64,000 bases of DNA, taken from positions 1 to 64,000 of the forward strand of contig NZ_QGGG01000004.1 of NCBI RefSeq assembly GCF_003148475.1, in the 5' to 3' direction. This stretch comes from Pseudaminobacter salicylatoxidans. Lineage in GTDB: Bacteria > Pseudomonadota > Alphaproteobacteria > Rhizobiales > Rhizobiaceae. Numbering within the stretch: the stretch's first letter is position 1; each line of letters begins with the position of its first letter. A program made the translations under genes and the position numbers. Below are positions 56,871 to 64,000 of the stretch, piece after piece. Under the pieces are notes generated by a model. The model did not search any database. It was not told where the DNA came from and worked only from the letters and a program-made list of their open reading frames with translations.

Positions 56871-56938
56871 CGGTTGCAGCCAGGTGGAACCACCTGGCGT
56901 CGCACACATGCGGCAAAATCAATTGATAGACCATGATG
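56871..56938. repeat. Second copy of the dispersed repeat, after gluQRS
   Basis: TTGCAGCCAGGTGGAACCAC, TGGCGTCGCACACA and GATAGACCATGATG (56925-56938) match the element beginning at 43925 in the same order, including the identical 14-bp arm. The inverted second arm of the 43.9-kb copy is not seen here. It begins right after the gluQRS stop codon and ends five bases before the stop of the convergent gene. Confidence 0.75.
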
Positions 56939-56943
56939 CCGGC

Positions 56944-57231
56944 TCAAAGGCGCGAGATCGCCGCTTTCGCGAAGGCCAGCAGAGCAAACAGCACGAAAGC
57001 GCCGCCCAGCCCCACCGCCATGGCAAATGTCATGTCGCTCAGGACGATATCGTAGAAATTGGCGCAAAGGATCGCGCCGAAAAAGCCGGCGCTCAGCAGC
57101 ACCATATTGCCGACCGGGCCAAAGCCGTCCTCGCGCATGATGGCATCGAGCGCCGCGCCGAAGAAGAAAGCGACCACCGCCACGAGCGCGACCGCCATCA
57201 GCAGCCAGCCGGGTTCGAGATTCCACAGCAT
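56944..57231 (-). CDS. Conserved small membrane protein
   Basis: 95 residues with three predicted membrane segments (about 8-28, 42-62 and 68-88), the first loop containing the charged LDAIMREDGFGP. No enzyme motif. The form, with the phrase GFGPVGNMVLLSAGFFGAIL, is familiar from other rhizobia as a conserved hypothetical near gluQRS. It is convergent with gluQRS and divergent from the EamA gene with 164 bp between. Function not known. Confidence 0.8.
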   Translation of the reverse strand: MLWNLEPGWLLMAVALVAVVAFFFGAALDAIMREDGFGPVGNMVLLSAGFFGAILCANFYDIVLSDMTFAMAVGLGGAFVLFALLAFAKAAISRL

Positions 57232-57395
57232 GCCCGCTCCTTTCGAAGCTTCGACAATCCGCGTCCCGTGAAATCGTCCTCAATCATCGTGAATTTATGG
57301 ATCAATTGTTTCACTTTGCTTGCCGTCCTGAATGGCATTAGAGCAATCAACGGCGTGGGCCACGCCTGCCGTCACCGATCAACGGGTCAAGCATC

Positions 57396-58286
57396 ATGCC
57401 AGCCCTCAAGCGTTTCCTGCCCGCCAGCTTCGTCATCCTGTGGTCCACCGGCTTCATCGGCGCGCGCTATGCCATGCCGTGGGCCGAACCCTTCACCTTC
57501 CTGGCGGTACGCTTCGCGCTGGCCGCCACGCTGCTGGCGCTGTTGATCATGCTGATGCGGGCGCGTCGCGTCGGACCCCACATAGCCCTGCATTCGACCA
57601 TTGCCGGCGCGCTGATGCACGGCGTCTATCTGGGCGCCGTGTTCTGGGCGATCCATCGGGGCCTGCCGGCAGGCATCGCGGCGCTGATCGCCGGCCTGCA
57701 GCCGCTGGTGACGGCACTGGTCGCCGGACGCGTCCTCGGCGAAGACGTGCAGCCACGCCATTGGGCGGGCCTTGCCACCGGCTTTGCGGGCGTGGTCGTC
57801 GTGCTTTCGCCTCAACTCGGCACAATCGGCAGCGGCGTGACGTGGCAGACGCTGACGGCGGCGGTGATCGGCATGGCCGGCATGACCGCCGGCACCATCT
57901 GGCAGAAGCGCTTCGTCACCGGCAGCGACCTCGTCACCGGCACGCTCTATCAATATCTTGGCGGCGCGGTCCTGATGACGCTTGCCTCCTTCGCCCTTGA
58001 GACGCGCACCGTGACCATCAATGGCGAACTGATCTTCGCCATGGCCTGGCTGGTGCTGGTGCTGTCGATCGGCGCGATCTTCCTGCTGATGGTGATGATC
58101 CGCGACGGCGAGATGTCGAAGGTGTCGTCCTTGTTCTATCTGGTGCCGGTCGTCACCGCGATCATGGCCTGGGCGCTGTTCGGCGAGCATCTGACCCCGG
58201 TGCAGATCGCCGGCATGGTGCTGGCGACGCTCGGCGTCGGCCTTGCCACCGCTCAGGCGCCCACGCGCGCGCGGGCTTCGCGATAG
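57396..58286 (+). CDS. DMT superfamily EamA transporter
   Basis: 296 residues, about ten helices in two EamA repeats. The start helix ASFVILWSTGFIGARYAMP is typical of the RhaT/EamA branch (WSTGFIGAKY motif) and the second repeat ends in GEHLTPVQIAGMVLATLGVG. Probable exporter of amino acids or other metabolites, substrate unknown. It ends in a 34-bp tail-to-tail overlap with the BrkB gene on the other strand, an unusually deep convergent overlap for this window. Confidence 0.87.
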   Translation: MPALKRFLPASFVILWSTGFIGARYAMPWAEPFTFLAVRFALAATLLALLIMLMRARRVGPHIALHSTIAGALMHGVYLGAVFWAIHRGLPAGIAALIAGLQPLVTALVAGRVLGEDVQPRHWAGLATGFAGVVVVLSPQLGTIGSGVTWQTLTAAVIGMAGMTAGTIWQKRFVTGSDLVTGTLYQYLGGAVLMTLASFALETRTVTINGELIFAMAWLVLVLSIGAIFLLMVMIRDGEMSKVSSLFYLVPVVTAIMAWALFGEHLTPVQIAGMVLATLGVGLATAQAPTRARASR

Positions 58287-59143
58287 CGTGTGATCGCGGC
58301 GTTCAGTTCCCCGCCCAGGATGAAGATCGCCGAGACGATGTAGAGGAACACGATCGCGATCATGATCGAGGCCAGCCCCGCATAGGTCGTCACATAGGAC
58401 GAGAAATTGTCGAGATAACTGGCAAAGACCGTCGAGCCGACCAGCCAGCCGGCCAGGGTGAAGACGATGCCGGGCAGGATCGACACGAAGCTGCGCTTGC
58501 CGGCCGGCAGCCAGATATGCACAGCCAGAAGCCCGAGCACGATCACCGCCGAGGCGACGATGTAACGCCACAGCGTGATGGTGCCCATATAGGGCTTTAT
58601 CCATTCGAAATGGGCTTCCGCCAGGCGCGCCAGCAACGGCGCGAACACCAGCAGCACGCTGATCGCGACGAAACCGATGGTGGCGATCAGGACGAAGGCA
58701 AGGCTTTGCAGCCGCCGAAAGATGAAGGAGCGCGTCTCGGTGACGCGATAGGCGCGGTTGAGCGCGCTGCGCAGCGCCTCGATGCCGTTGGAGGCAAAGA
58801 ATGCGGCCAGCAGCGCACCATAGGTCAGAAGGTCGCCGCGCTGGACGGTCAGGACATTGACCACCTCGCTTGCAATGGGAGCCGCGATCTGTTCCGGCCA
58901 GGTGTCGAAGACGAGATGGACGGCGGTTTCCGCAAAGGCCCTGGCGCCCAGAAAGCTCGCCAGCGTGGTTGCGAAGATGAGGAAGGGAAAGAGCGCCATC
59001 AGCGCCGAGATGGCCAGGTAACTCGCCATCGCCCAACCGTCATCGTCGTTGAAATGGCCGAGCGCGTCGAACAGCACCCGCTTTATCGCGATGATTTTCC
59101 TCAATGCGGCCGCATCCGCGCGTGTTCCCTCGGCGCTTTCCAT
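58253..59143 (-). CDS. YihY/virulence factor BrkB family protein
   Basis: 296 residues, six membrane helices of the BrkB/YihY family: DDGWAMASYLAISALMALFP at the first helix and GIEALRSALNRAYRVTETRS are characteristic, with the last helix TTYAGLASIMIAIVFLYIVS followed by the conserved GGELNAAITRYR. The role in bacteria is uncertain; the old assignment as ribonuclease BN is wrong. It overlaps the EamA gene at the 3' ends. Divergent from the twin-TM gene with 238 bp between, in which no other gene is supported. Confidence 0.88.
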   Translation of the reverse strand: MESAEGTRADAAALRKIIAIKRVLFDALGHFNDDDGWAMASYLAISALMALFPFLIFATTLASFLGARAFAETAVHLVFDTWPEQIAAPIASEVVNVLTVQRGDLLTYGALLAAFFASNGIEALRSALNRAYRVTETRSFIFRRLQSLAFVLIATIGFVAISVLLVFAPLLARLAEAHFEWIKPYMGTITLWRYIVASAVIVLGLLAVHIWLPAGKRSFVSILPGIVFTLAGWLVGSTVFASYLDNFSSYVTTYAGLASIMIAIVFLYIVSAIFILGGELNAAITRYREARARVGA

Positions 59144-59381
59144 CGCCGAATATGTGAGCCATTGACTGCCCGTGGCAACCCTGACGGGCGGTGCCCCGGC
59201 CGGAACCGCAGGTTGCGCACAGCTCTCTGCGCCCTTCCATCTGGTTCATGCTGTTTTGCGCCATGCCCTTCTATCCCCCCGTCGCGGATCGCGTTATGTG
59301 AAGGGCATTGCCTGCCGGGATCGACCGCGCGCCCTGGCGCTGCCCGAACCCGGCCCGACCGAAAACGAAACTGGAAATCCT

Positions 59382-59579
59382 ATGGCAAGCACTTTCAATT
59401 TCTTCGCAATCATCGTCATGGCATGCGTCGTCTTCGTGCTGCTGCGCGGGCTCATGAACATGATGCGGGGCGGCTCGGGCAACAGGTCCAACAAGCTCAT
59501 GCAGATGCGTATAGTGCTGCAGGCGGTCGCGCTGGTGCTGATTCTCCTTGCGCTTTATTTCGGCGGCGTCCGCGGCTGA
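59382..59579 (+). CDS. Twin-transmembrane small protein
   Basis: 65 residues. Two membrane helices (about 5-24, FNFFAIIVMACVVFVLLRGL, and 43-60) joined by a basic loop (MMRGGSGNRSNKLMQMR). This HIG1-like twin-TM protein is conserved in rhizobia directly upstream of the PduO-type adenosyltransferase gene, which begins 22 bp after the stop here. Function unknown; some HIG1 proteins help assemble respiratory supercomplexes. Confidence 0.82.
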   Translation: MASTFNFFAIIVMACVVFVLLRGLMNMMRGGSGNRSNKLMQMRIVLQAVALVLILLALYFGGVRG

Positions 59580-59601
59580 CGATTTCGATGGGGGGACGGA
59601 C

Positions 59602-60183
59602 ATGGTGAAGCTCAACAAGATCTACACCCGCACGGGTGACGACGGCACGACCGGCCTCGGTTCCGGGGAGCGGCGGTTGAAATCCGACACACGGGTGGAG
59701 GCCTATGGCACGGTCGACGAGGCCAATGCCTGCATCGGGCTGGCGCGGCTGCATACGGCAGCGGACCACCCGCAGATCGACGCCATGCTGGCGCGCATCC
59801 AGAACGACCTGTTCGACCTCGGCGCGGACCTTGCCACGCCCGACACCGGCAAGCCGCTCGGCTACGAGCCCTTGCGCATCATTCCCGAACAGACCGCGCG
59901 CCTCGAAGCCGAGATCGACCTCCTGAACAAGAACCTGCAGCCGCTGCGGTCCTTCGTGCTGCCGGGCGGCTCGCCGGCCTCGGCGGCGCTGCATCTGGCC
60001 CGCACCGTCGCGCGCCGTGCCGAACGCATCATGGTGGCGCTGGCACAGGACCCGGCCGAGCACGTCAACCGCGACGGCATCAAATACATCAACCGCGTGT
60101 CCGACTTCCTCTTTGTCGCCGCCCGCGTGGTCAATGACAATGGAAGCACGGATGTGCTATGGGTTCCGGGCAAGAATAGGTAG
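59602..60183 (+). CDS. ATP:cob(I)alamin adenosyltransferase, PduO type
   Basis: 193 residues. The family signature KIYTRTGDDGTTGLGSGER lies at residues 5-24, and RVSDFLFVAARVVND with the preceding helices forms the ATP- and cobalamin-binding five-helix bundle. It transfers the adenosyl group of ATP to cob(I)alamin, giving coenzyme B12. The conserved arginine and aspartate of the active-site loop in the DEANACIGLAR region are present. A purine-rich GGGGGGACGG site precedes the ATG; an earlier in-frame start would overlap the twin-TM gene. The rhomboid gene follows at 31 bp. Confidence 0.94.
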   Translation: MVKLNKIYTRTGDDGTTGLGSGERRLKSDTRVEAYGTVDEANACIGLARLHTAADHPQIDAMLARIQNDLFDLGADLATPDTGKPLGYEPLRIIPEQTARLEAEIDLLNKNLQPLRSFVLPGGSPASAALHLARTVARRAERIMVALAQDPAEHVNRDGIKYINRVSDFLFVAARVVNDNGSTDVLWVPGKNR

Positions 60184-60213
60184 CATCCCGCCGGGAGGGC
60201 GGAAGAAGAACCC

Positions 60214-60984
60214 ATGTTCATTCCGCTCTACGATTCCAATCACCTCAGGCACATCAAGCACCAGTATGTGACGATCGGCCTGATCGCCATCAATGTCGCG
60301 GTGTATTTCCTCACCTCGTCGCCGGACGAATACACCACCCAGGCGCGGATGCTGGGGCTGGGCTATATTCCGTCGGTGGCCTTCGACAAGGCCATCCTGC
60401 CGGCGGAACTGACGATGGTGCCGGCCCTGCTGACCTATGTCACCTACGCCTTCCTGCACAACGACATCTTCCACCTCGGCGGCAACATGCTGTTCCTGTG
60501 GGTGTTCGGCGACAATGTCGAGGATGCGCTGGGCTATTTCCGCTACCTCGCCTTCTACCTACTGTGCGCCATCGCCGGCGCGCTCGTCCACGGGCTCGTC
60601 ACGCCGGATTCGCAGGCGCCGCTGATCGGCGCGTCCGGCGCGGTGGCGGGCATCGTGACGGCCTATCTCATCCTCTATCCGCGCGTGAAGGTGTGGGTGC
60701 TGGCCTTCGGCCGCATACCCTTGCGCATCCCCGCCTATATCTCGCTCGGCCTGTGGATCCTGTTCCAGCTTTCCATGTTCTTCCTGGGCGACGCCGAGCA
60801 GATTTCATGGGCCTGCCATCTCGGCGGCATCGTGGCCGGCGGCTTGCTGGTGCTGGTGTTGCGCAGCCGCGACGTGCCGCTGTTCGAGCACGAGGAGGAA
60901 GAGCAGCCCGCCCGTTCCGCCGACCCCGCGCCGCGGCCCGCCGCGGTAGCGGACGACAACACCGCGCCCTGGGGACGGCGCTGA
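60214..60984 (+). CDS. Rhomboid family intramembrane serine protease
   Basis: 256 residues, six or seven membrane helices. The catalytic dyad is visible: Ser141 in LIGASGAVAGIVTAYLI (GxSG) and His202 in ACHLGGIVAGG; the loop FLHNDIFHLGGNMLFLWVFG is the conserved HxxxN-type region of helix 2. The C-terminus is an acidic, Pro-rich cytoplasmic tail. It cleaves membrane-spanning substrates in the inner membrane; substrates are not known. Same strand and close spacing with the PduO gene suggest co-transcription; the promoter for etfB lies after it. Confidence 0.9.
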   Translation: MFIPLYDSNHLRHIKHQYVTIGLIAINVAVYFLTSSPDEYTTQARMLGLGYIPSVAFDKAILPAELTMVPALLTYVTYAFLHNDIFHLGGNMLFLWVFGDNVEDALGYFRYLAFYLLCAIAGALVHGLVTPDSQAPLIGASGAVAGIVTAYLILYPRVKVWVLAFGRIPLRIPAYISLGLWILFQLSMFFLGDAEQISWACHLGGIVAGGLLVLVLRSRDVPLFEHEEEEQPARSADPAPRPAAVADDNTAPWGRR

Positions 60985-61039
60985 AATCCTTTCAGCCGGT
61001 GGCGCAAAGCTTTCAACCGATTTGGTTCGCCATCCGATA

Positions 61040-61068
61040 TTGACGCGGATTTCCACGCTAACTAGGGT
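61040..61068 (+). promoter_or_regulatory. Candidate promoter of etfBA-hbd
   Basis: TTGACG (61040-61045) and TAGGGT (61063-61068) with 17 bases between fit a housekeeping promoter, about 140 bp before the etfB start. Confidence 0.45.
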
Positions 61069-61209
61069 CCGCCGCGCACGGAAGCCCGACGCCACCGGCA
61101 AACGACTGGATTTCTGTTTTACCGTCCAATATGTCGTCATTCGACAAATGGACATGACACTGCTCTGCTAGAGAGCGCACCGAAGTTTCATCAGAGAGGT
61201 GACAAGCAC

Positions 61210-61959
61210 ATGAAAGTTCTCGTGCCCGTAAAGCGGGTTGTCGACTACAACGTGAAGATCCGCGTTAAGTCGGATGGCTCGGGCGTCGAACTGGCGAATG
61301 TGAAGATGTCGATGAACCCGTTCGACGAAATCGCGGTCGAAGAGGCGATCCGGCTCAAGGAAGCCGGCAAGGCCGAGGAGATCGTGGTGGTGTCGATCGG
61401 CCCGGCACAGGCCGCCGAAACGCTGCGCACGGCGCTTGCCATGGGTGCGGACCGCGCCATTCTGGTCAAGACCGACGAGACGGTCGAGCCGCTCGGCGTC
61501 GCCAAGGTGCTGAAGGGCGTGGTCGAGGCGGAAGCGCCCGGCCTGGTCATCCTCGGCAAGCAGGCGATCGACGACGACGCCAACCAGACCGGCCAGATGC
61601 TGGCAGCGCTTCTGGGCTGGGCGCAGGGCACCTTCGCCTCCAAGGTCGAGATCGAGGGCGATCATGCCAAGGTCACGCGCGAGGTCGATGGCGGCCTGCA
61701 GACCGTGGATCTGAAGCTGCCGGCGATCGTCACCACGGACCTGCGCCTCAACCAGCCGCGCTATGCCTCGCTGCCCAACATCATGAAGGCCAAGAAGAAG
61801 CCGCTGGACGAGAAGTCGCCGGCCGATTTCGGCGCCGACGTCACCCCGCGCCTGAAGGTGCTGAAGACCGAGGAGCCGGGCGGCCGCAAGGCGGGCGTGA
61901 AGGTGGCTTCCGTCGCCGAGCTGGTCGACAAGCTGAAGAACGAAGCCGGCGTGCTCTAG
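61210..61959 (+). CDS. etfB: Electron transfer flavoprotein subunit beta
   Basis: 249 residues. The N-terminal [20 protein letters not shown] and the AMP-binding signature [20 protein letters not shown] are those of group I ETF beta. With EtfA it carries electrons from acyl-CoA and other dehydrogenases to ETF-ubiquinone oxidoreductase. etfA follows 24 bp later, with GGAAGGAAAGG before it. Its own ribosome site AGAGAGG lies close to the ATG. Confidence 0.97.
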   Translation: MKVLVPVKRVVDYNVKIRVKSDGSGVELANVKMSMNPFDEIAVEEAIRLKEAGKAEEIVVVSIGPAQAAETLRTALAMGADRAILVKTDETVEPLGVAKVLKGVVEAEAPGLVILGKQAIDDDANQTGQMLAALLGWAQGTFASKVEIEGDHAKVTREVDGGLQTVDLKLPAIVTTDLRLNQPRYASLPNIMKAKKKPLDEKSPADFGADVTPRLKVLKTEEPGGRKAGVKVASVAELVDKLKNEAGVL

Positions 61960-61983
61960 GGTTCGGAAGGAAAGGACAAAGAC

Positions 61984-62913
61984 ATGGCAATTCTCCTCAT
62001 CGCCGAACACGACAACGCTTCGCTCTCCGACCAGACCGCCAAGGCGCTGACCGCCGCGCTGAAGATCGGCTCTGATGTCGACGTGCTGGTCGCCGGCAAG
62101 GGCGCCAAGGCAGCAGCCGACGCCGCCGCCAGGCTGACCGGCGTGCGCAAGGTTCTGCTCATCGAGGCCGACGAGCTCGCCGAGCGTCTGGCCGAACCGC
62201 TGGCCGCGACGATCGTGGCGCTGGCCGGCAACTACGACACCGTCGTCGCACCGGCGACCGCCTCGGGCAAGAACGTCGCCCCGCGCGTGGCTGCCCTGCT
62301 CGACGTCTCGCAGATTTCCGAGATCGTCGAGGTCGTGTCGGCCGACACCTTCAAGCGGCCGATCTATGCCGGCAACGCCATCCAGACGGTGCAGTCGGGC
62401 GAGGCCAAGAAGGTCATCACCGTGCGCACGGCCGGCTTCCAGGCCGCTGCCGAAGGCGGCTCGGCCACAGTCGAGACGGCTTCCGCCGCCGCCAATCCGG
62501 GCCTGTCCTCGTTCGTCGAGAACAAGCTGTCGGAAAGCGACCGTCCGGAACTGACCTCGGCCAAGATCATCATCTCGGGCGGCCGCGCGCTCGGTTCGGC
62601 CGAGAAGTTCCAGGAAGTGATCCTGCCGGTGGCCGACAAGCTGGGCGCCGCCGTCGGCGCCTCGCGCGCCGCCGTCGATGCGGGCTATGCGCCCAACGAC
62701 TGGCAGGTCGGCCAGACCGGCAAGGTCGTGGCGCCGGAGCTCTACATCGCCGTCGGCATTTCGGGCGCGATCCAGCACCTCGCCGGCATGAAGGACTCGA
62801 AGGTCATCGTCGCCATCAACAAGGACGAGGAAGCGCCGATCTTCCAGGTCGCGGACTACGGCCTCGTCGGCGACCTCTTCACCATCCTGCCGGAACTCGA
62901 AAAGGCGCTTTGA
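61984..62913 (+). CDS. etfA: Electron transfer flavoprotein subunit alpha
   Basis: 309 residues. The N-terminal domain is homologous to EtfB; the C-terminal FAD-binding domain is clear: [40 protein letters not shown] and [20 protein letters not shown]. It forms a heterodimer with EtfB in the cytoplasm. hbd follows on the same strand after 115 bp, giving the conserved rhizobial etfB-etfA-hbd order for butyryl-level oxidation. Confidence 0.97.
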   Translation: MAILLIAEHDNASLSDQTAKALTAALKIGSDVDVLVAGKGAKAAADAAARLTGVRKVLLIEADELAERLAEPLAATIVALAGNYDTVVAPATASGKNVAPRVAALLDVSQISEIVEVVSADTFKRPIYAGNAIQTVQSGEAKKVITVRTAGFQAAAEGGSATVETASAAANPGLSSFVENKLSESDRPELTSAKIIISGGRALGSAEKFQEVILPVADKLGAAVGASRAAVDAGYAPNDWQVGQTGKVVAPELYIAVGISGAIQHLAGMKDSKVIVAINKDEEAPIFQVADYGLVGDLFTILPELEKAL

Positions 62914-63028
62914 CGCCTGGCGGACAAGCATATTAAATACCGTGGCCGGGGTGGACGAAACCACCCCGGCCATTTAGTTTGCACTGCACAAAAAGCAGGC
63001 CTCGAGGCCAGAAGACGGGATCAGTGTA

Positions 63029-63907
63029 ATGACCAACATTGAGACGATCGGTATTATCGGCGCTGGCCAGATGGGCGGCGGCATCGCCCATGTCGCGGCC
63101 CTGGCCGGATACAAGGTGCGCCTCTACGACATTTCCGGCGATCGCATCGAAAAGGGCATCGCCACCATCAGCGGCAACATGGCCCGCCAGGTCTCGGGCG
63201 GAAAGCTGGCCGAGGACATCCGGCAGGAAGCGCTGGCGCGCATCGGCGCCGCGCCCAACATGGCCGATCTCGCCGAAGCCGATCTGGTCATCGAGGCCGC
63301 CACCGAAGACGAGACGGTCAAGCGCAAGATCTATGCGCAGATCTGCCCCGTGCTCAACCCCGAAGCCATCCTCGCCACCAACACCTCGTCGATCTCGATC
63401 ACCCGCCTCGCCTCGCAGACCGACCGCCCGGAGCGCTTCATCGGCATCCACTTCATGAACCCGGTTCCGGTGATGAAGCTGGTGGAACTGGTGCGCGGCA
63501 TCGCCACCGAAGACCAGACTTTCGAGGCCTCCAAGGAATTCGTGCGACGCCTCGACAAGACCGCGACCGTCTCGGAAGATTTTCCGGCCTTCATCGTCAA
63601 CCGCATCCTGCTGCCGATGATCAACGAGGCGATCTACACGCTCTATGAGGGCGTAGGCTCGGTCGAGGCCATCGACACCGCCATGCGGCTCGGCGCCAAT
63701 CACCCGATGGGACCGTTGCAGCTTGCCGACTTCATCGGCCTCGACACCTGCCTGTCGATCATGCAGGTGCTGCATGACGGCCTGTCGGACTCCAAATACC
63801 GCCCCTGCCCGCTTCTGGTGAAATATGTCGAGGCCGGCTGGCTTGGCCGCAAGACCGGTCGCGGCTTCTACGACTATCGCGGTGAACACCCCGTGCCCAC
63901 CCGTTGA
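63029..63907 (+). CDS. 3-hydroxybutyryl-CoA dehydrogenase
   Basis: 292 residues, full length. The NAD-binding Rossmann motif is [20 protein letters not shown] at residues 8-27, the catalytic His lies in [17 protein letters not shown], and the C-terminal dimerisation domain has the usual [18 protein letters not shown]. It oxidises (S)-3-hydroxybutyryl-CoA to acetoacetyl-CoA, or the reverse with polyhydroxybutyrate metabolism. A short gap to etfA suggests co-transcription, and a strong terminator closes the group. Confidence 0.95.
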   Translation: MTNIETIGIIGAGQMGGGIAHVAALAGYKVRLYDISGDRIEKGIATISGNMARQVSGGKLAEDIRQEALARIGAAPNMADLAEADLVIEAATEDETVKRKIYAQICPVLNPEAILATNTSSISITRLASQTDRPERFIGIHFMNPVPVMKLVELVRGIATEDQTFEASKEFVRRLDKTATVSEDFPAFIVNRILLPMINEAIYTLYEGVGSVEAIDTAMRLGANHPMGPLQLADFIGLDTCLSIMQVLHDGLSDSKYRPCPLLVKYVEAGWLGRKTGRGFYDYRGEHPVPTR

Positions 63908-63954
63908 AGGGAGCGCGGCCAGCGCTTCAAGGCATTCTGACCACCGGTATTGAA

Positions 63955-63986
63955 GAGGAGCGCGCCTGTCGCGCTCCTTCTTTTTT
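63955..63986 (+). terminator. Rho-independent terminator after the hbd gene
   Basis: The stem GGAGCGCG (63957-63964) / CGCGCTCC (63970-63977) with a 5-base loop is followed by TTCTTTTTT. Confidence 0.92.
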
Positions 63987-63989
63987 GCC

Positions 63990-64000
63990 AGACCATGATG
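63990..64000. repeat. Partial third copy of the repeat arm, cut by the window end
   Basis: AGACCATGATG at the last 11 bases is identical to the end of the arm seen at 43981-43991 and 56928-56938. It lies just after the terminator of the hbd gene. The rest is outside the window. Confidence 0.45.

Overview
This GC-rich window looks like the chromosome of an alphaproteobacterium of the order Hyphomicrobiales (Rhizobiales), most likely near Mesorhizobium and the Phyllobacteriaceae. The pointers are the lysC-ptsP-prfA-prmC-DUF4167-clpB gene order, a sitABCD operon with a Mur-type operator, a lone Flp pilin, the twin-transmembrane/PduO/etfBA/hbd block, and the palindromic repeats that often sit at rhizobial gene ends. 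The species call is inference; no database search was possible.

Layout. 0.4-9.2 kb: M23 peptidase, DHA2 drug exporter, L,D-transpeptidase, ClpB behind a heat-shock-like promoter, and a DUF4167 protein. 9.5-15.2 kb: release factor RF1 and its methylase PrmC, EI-Ntr (PtsP) and aspartokinase. 15.6-32.6 kb: SecA, a parvulin, a TetR/MFS pair with a double operator, argJ-GNAT-mutT, a second MFS, Flp pilin, a methyltransferase diverging from comF, then grxC-nitrilase-DUF1178, an EamA transporter and ubiG. 32.8-37.1 kb: a polysaccharide flippase overlapping a GNAT-type transferase, facing an acyl-CoA synthetase. 37.4-41.9 kb: three exported Asn/Gly-repeat proteins diverging from a two-component system whose sensor kinase carries a frameshift. 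42-46 kb: a small iron-permease-family protein, an oxygenase/methylguanine-methyltransferase pair and a BacA/YddA-like ABC transporter. 46-50.3 kb: two small proteins (one ending in six histidines) and the sitABCD metal-uptake operon. 50.5-54.4 kb: tRNA-Leu(CAA), an HlyD-type pair, yqaA and dsbB. 54.6-57.2 kb: HNH nuclease, AlkA-like glycosylase, gluQRS. 57.4-64 kb: EamA, BrkB, twin-TM protein, PduO adenosyltransferase, rhomboid protease, etfBA and hbd.

Most of the window is ordinary housekeeping sequence with tight operons: sitABCD has four-base ATGA overlaps at all three junctions, and GNAT/mutT and nitrilase/DUF1178 also overlap. The strongest candidate for something undescribed is the GN-repeat cluster at 37.4-39.4 kb. 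Two of its proteins are built on an exact 13-residue unit and the third on the same unit plus five residues. All three have signal peptides, and the cluster faces a NarL-type sensor/regulator pair across an AT-rich 453-bp intergenic region with inverted repeats. Secondary points of interest are palindromic repeats at gene ends (one supplies the C-terminus of the methylguanine methyltransferase), a probable inversion of the secA-ubiG block relative to the usual rhizobial order, and several small membrane proteins.
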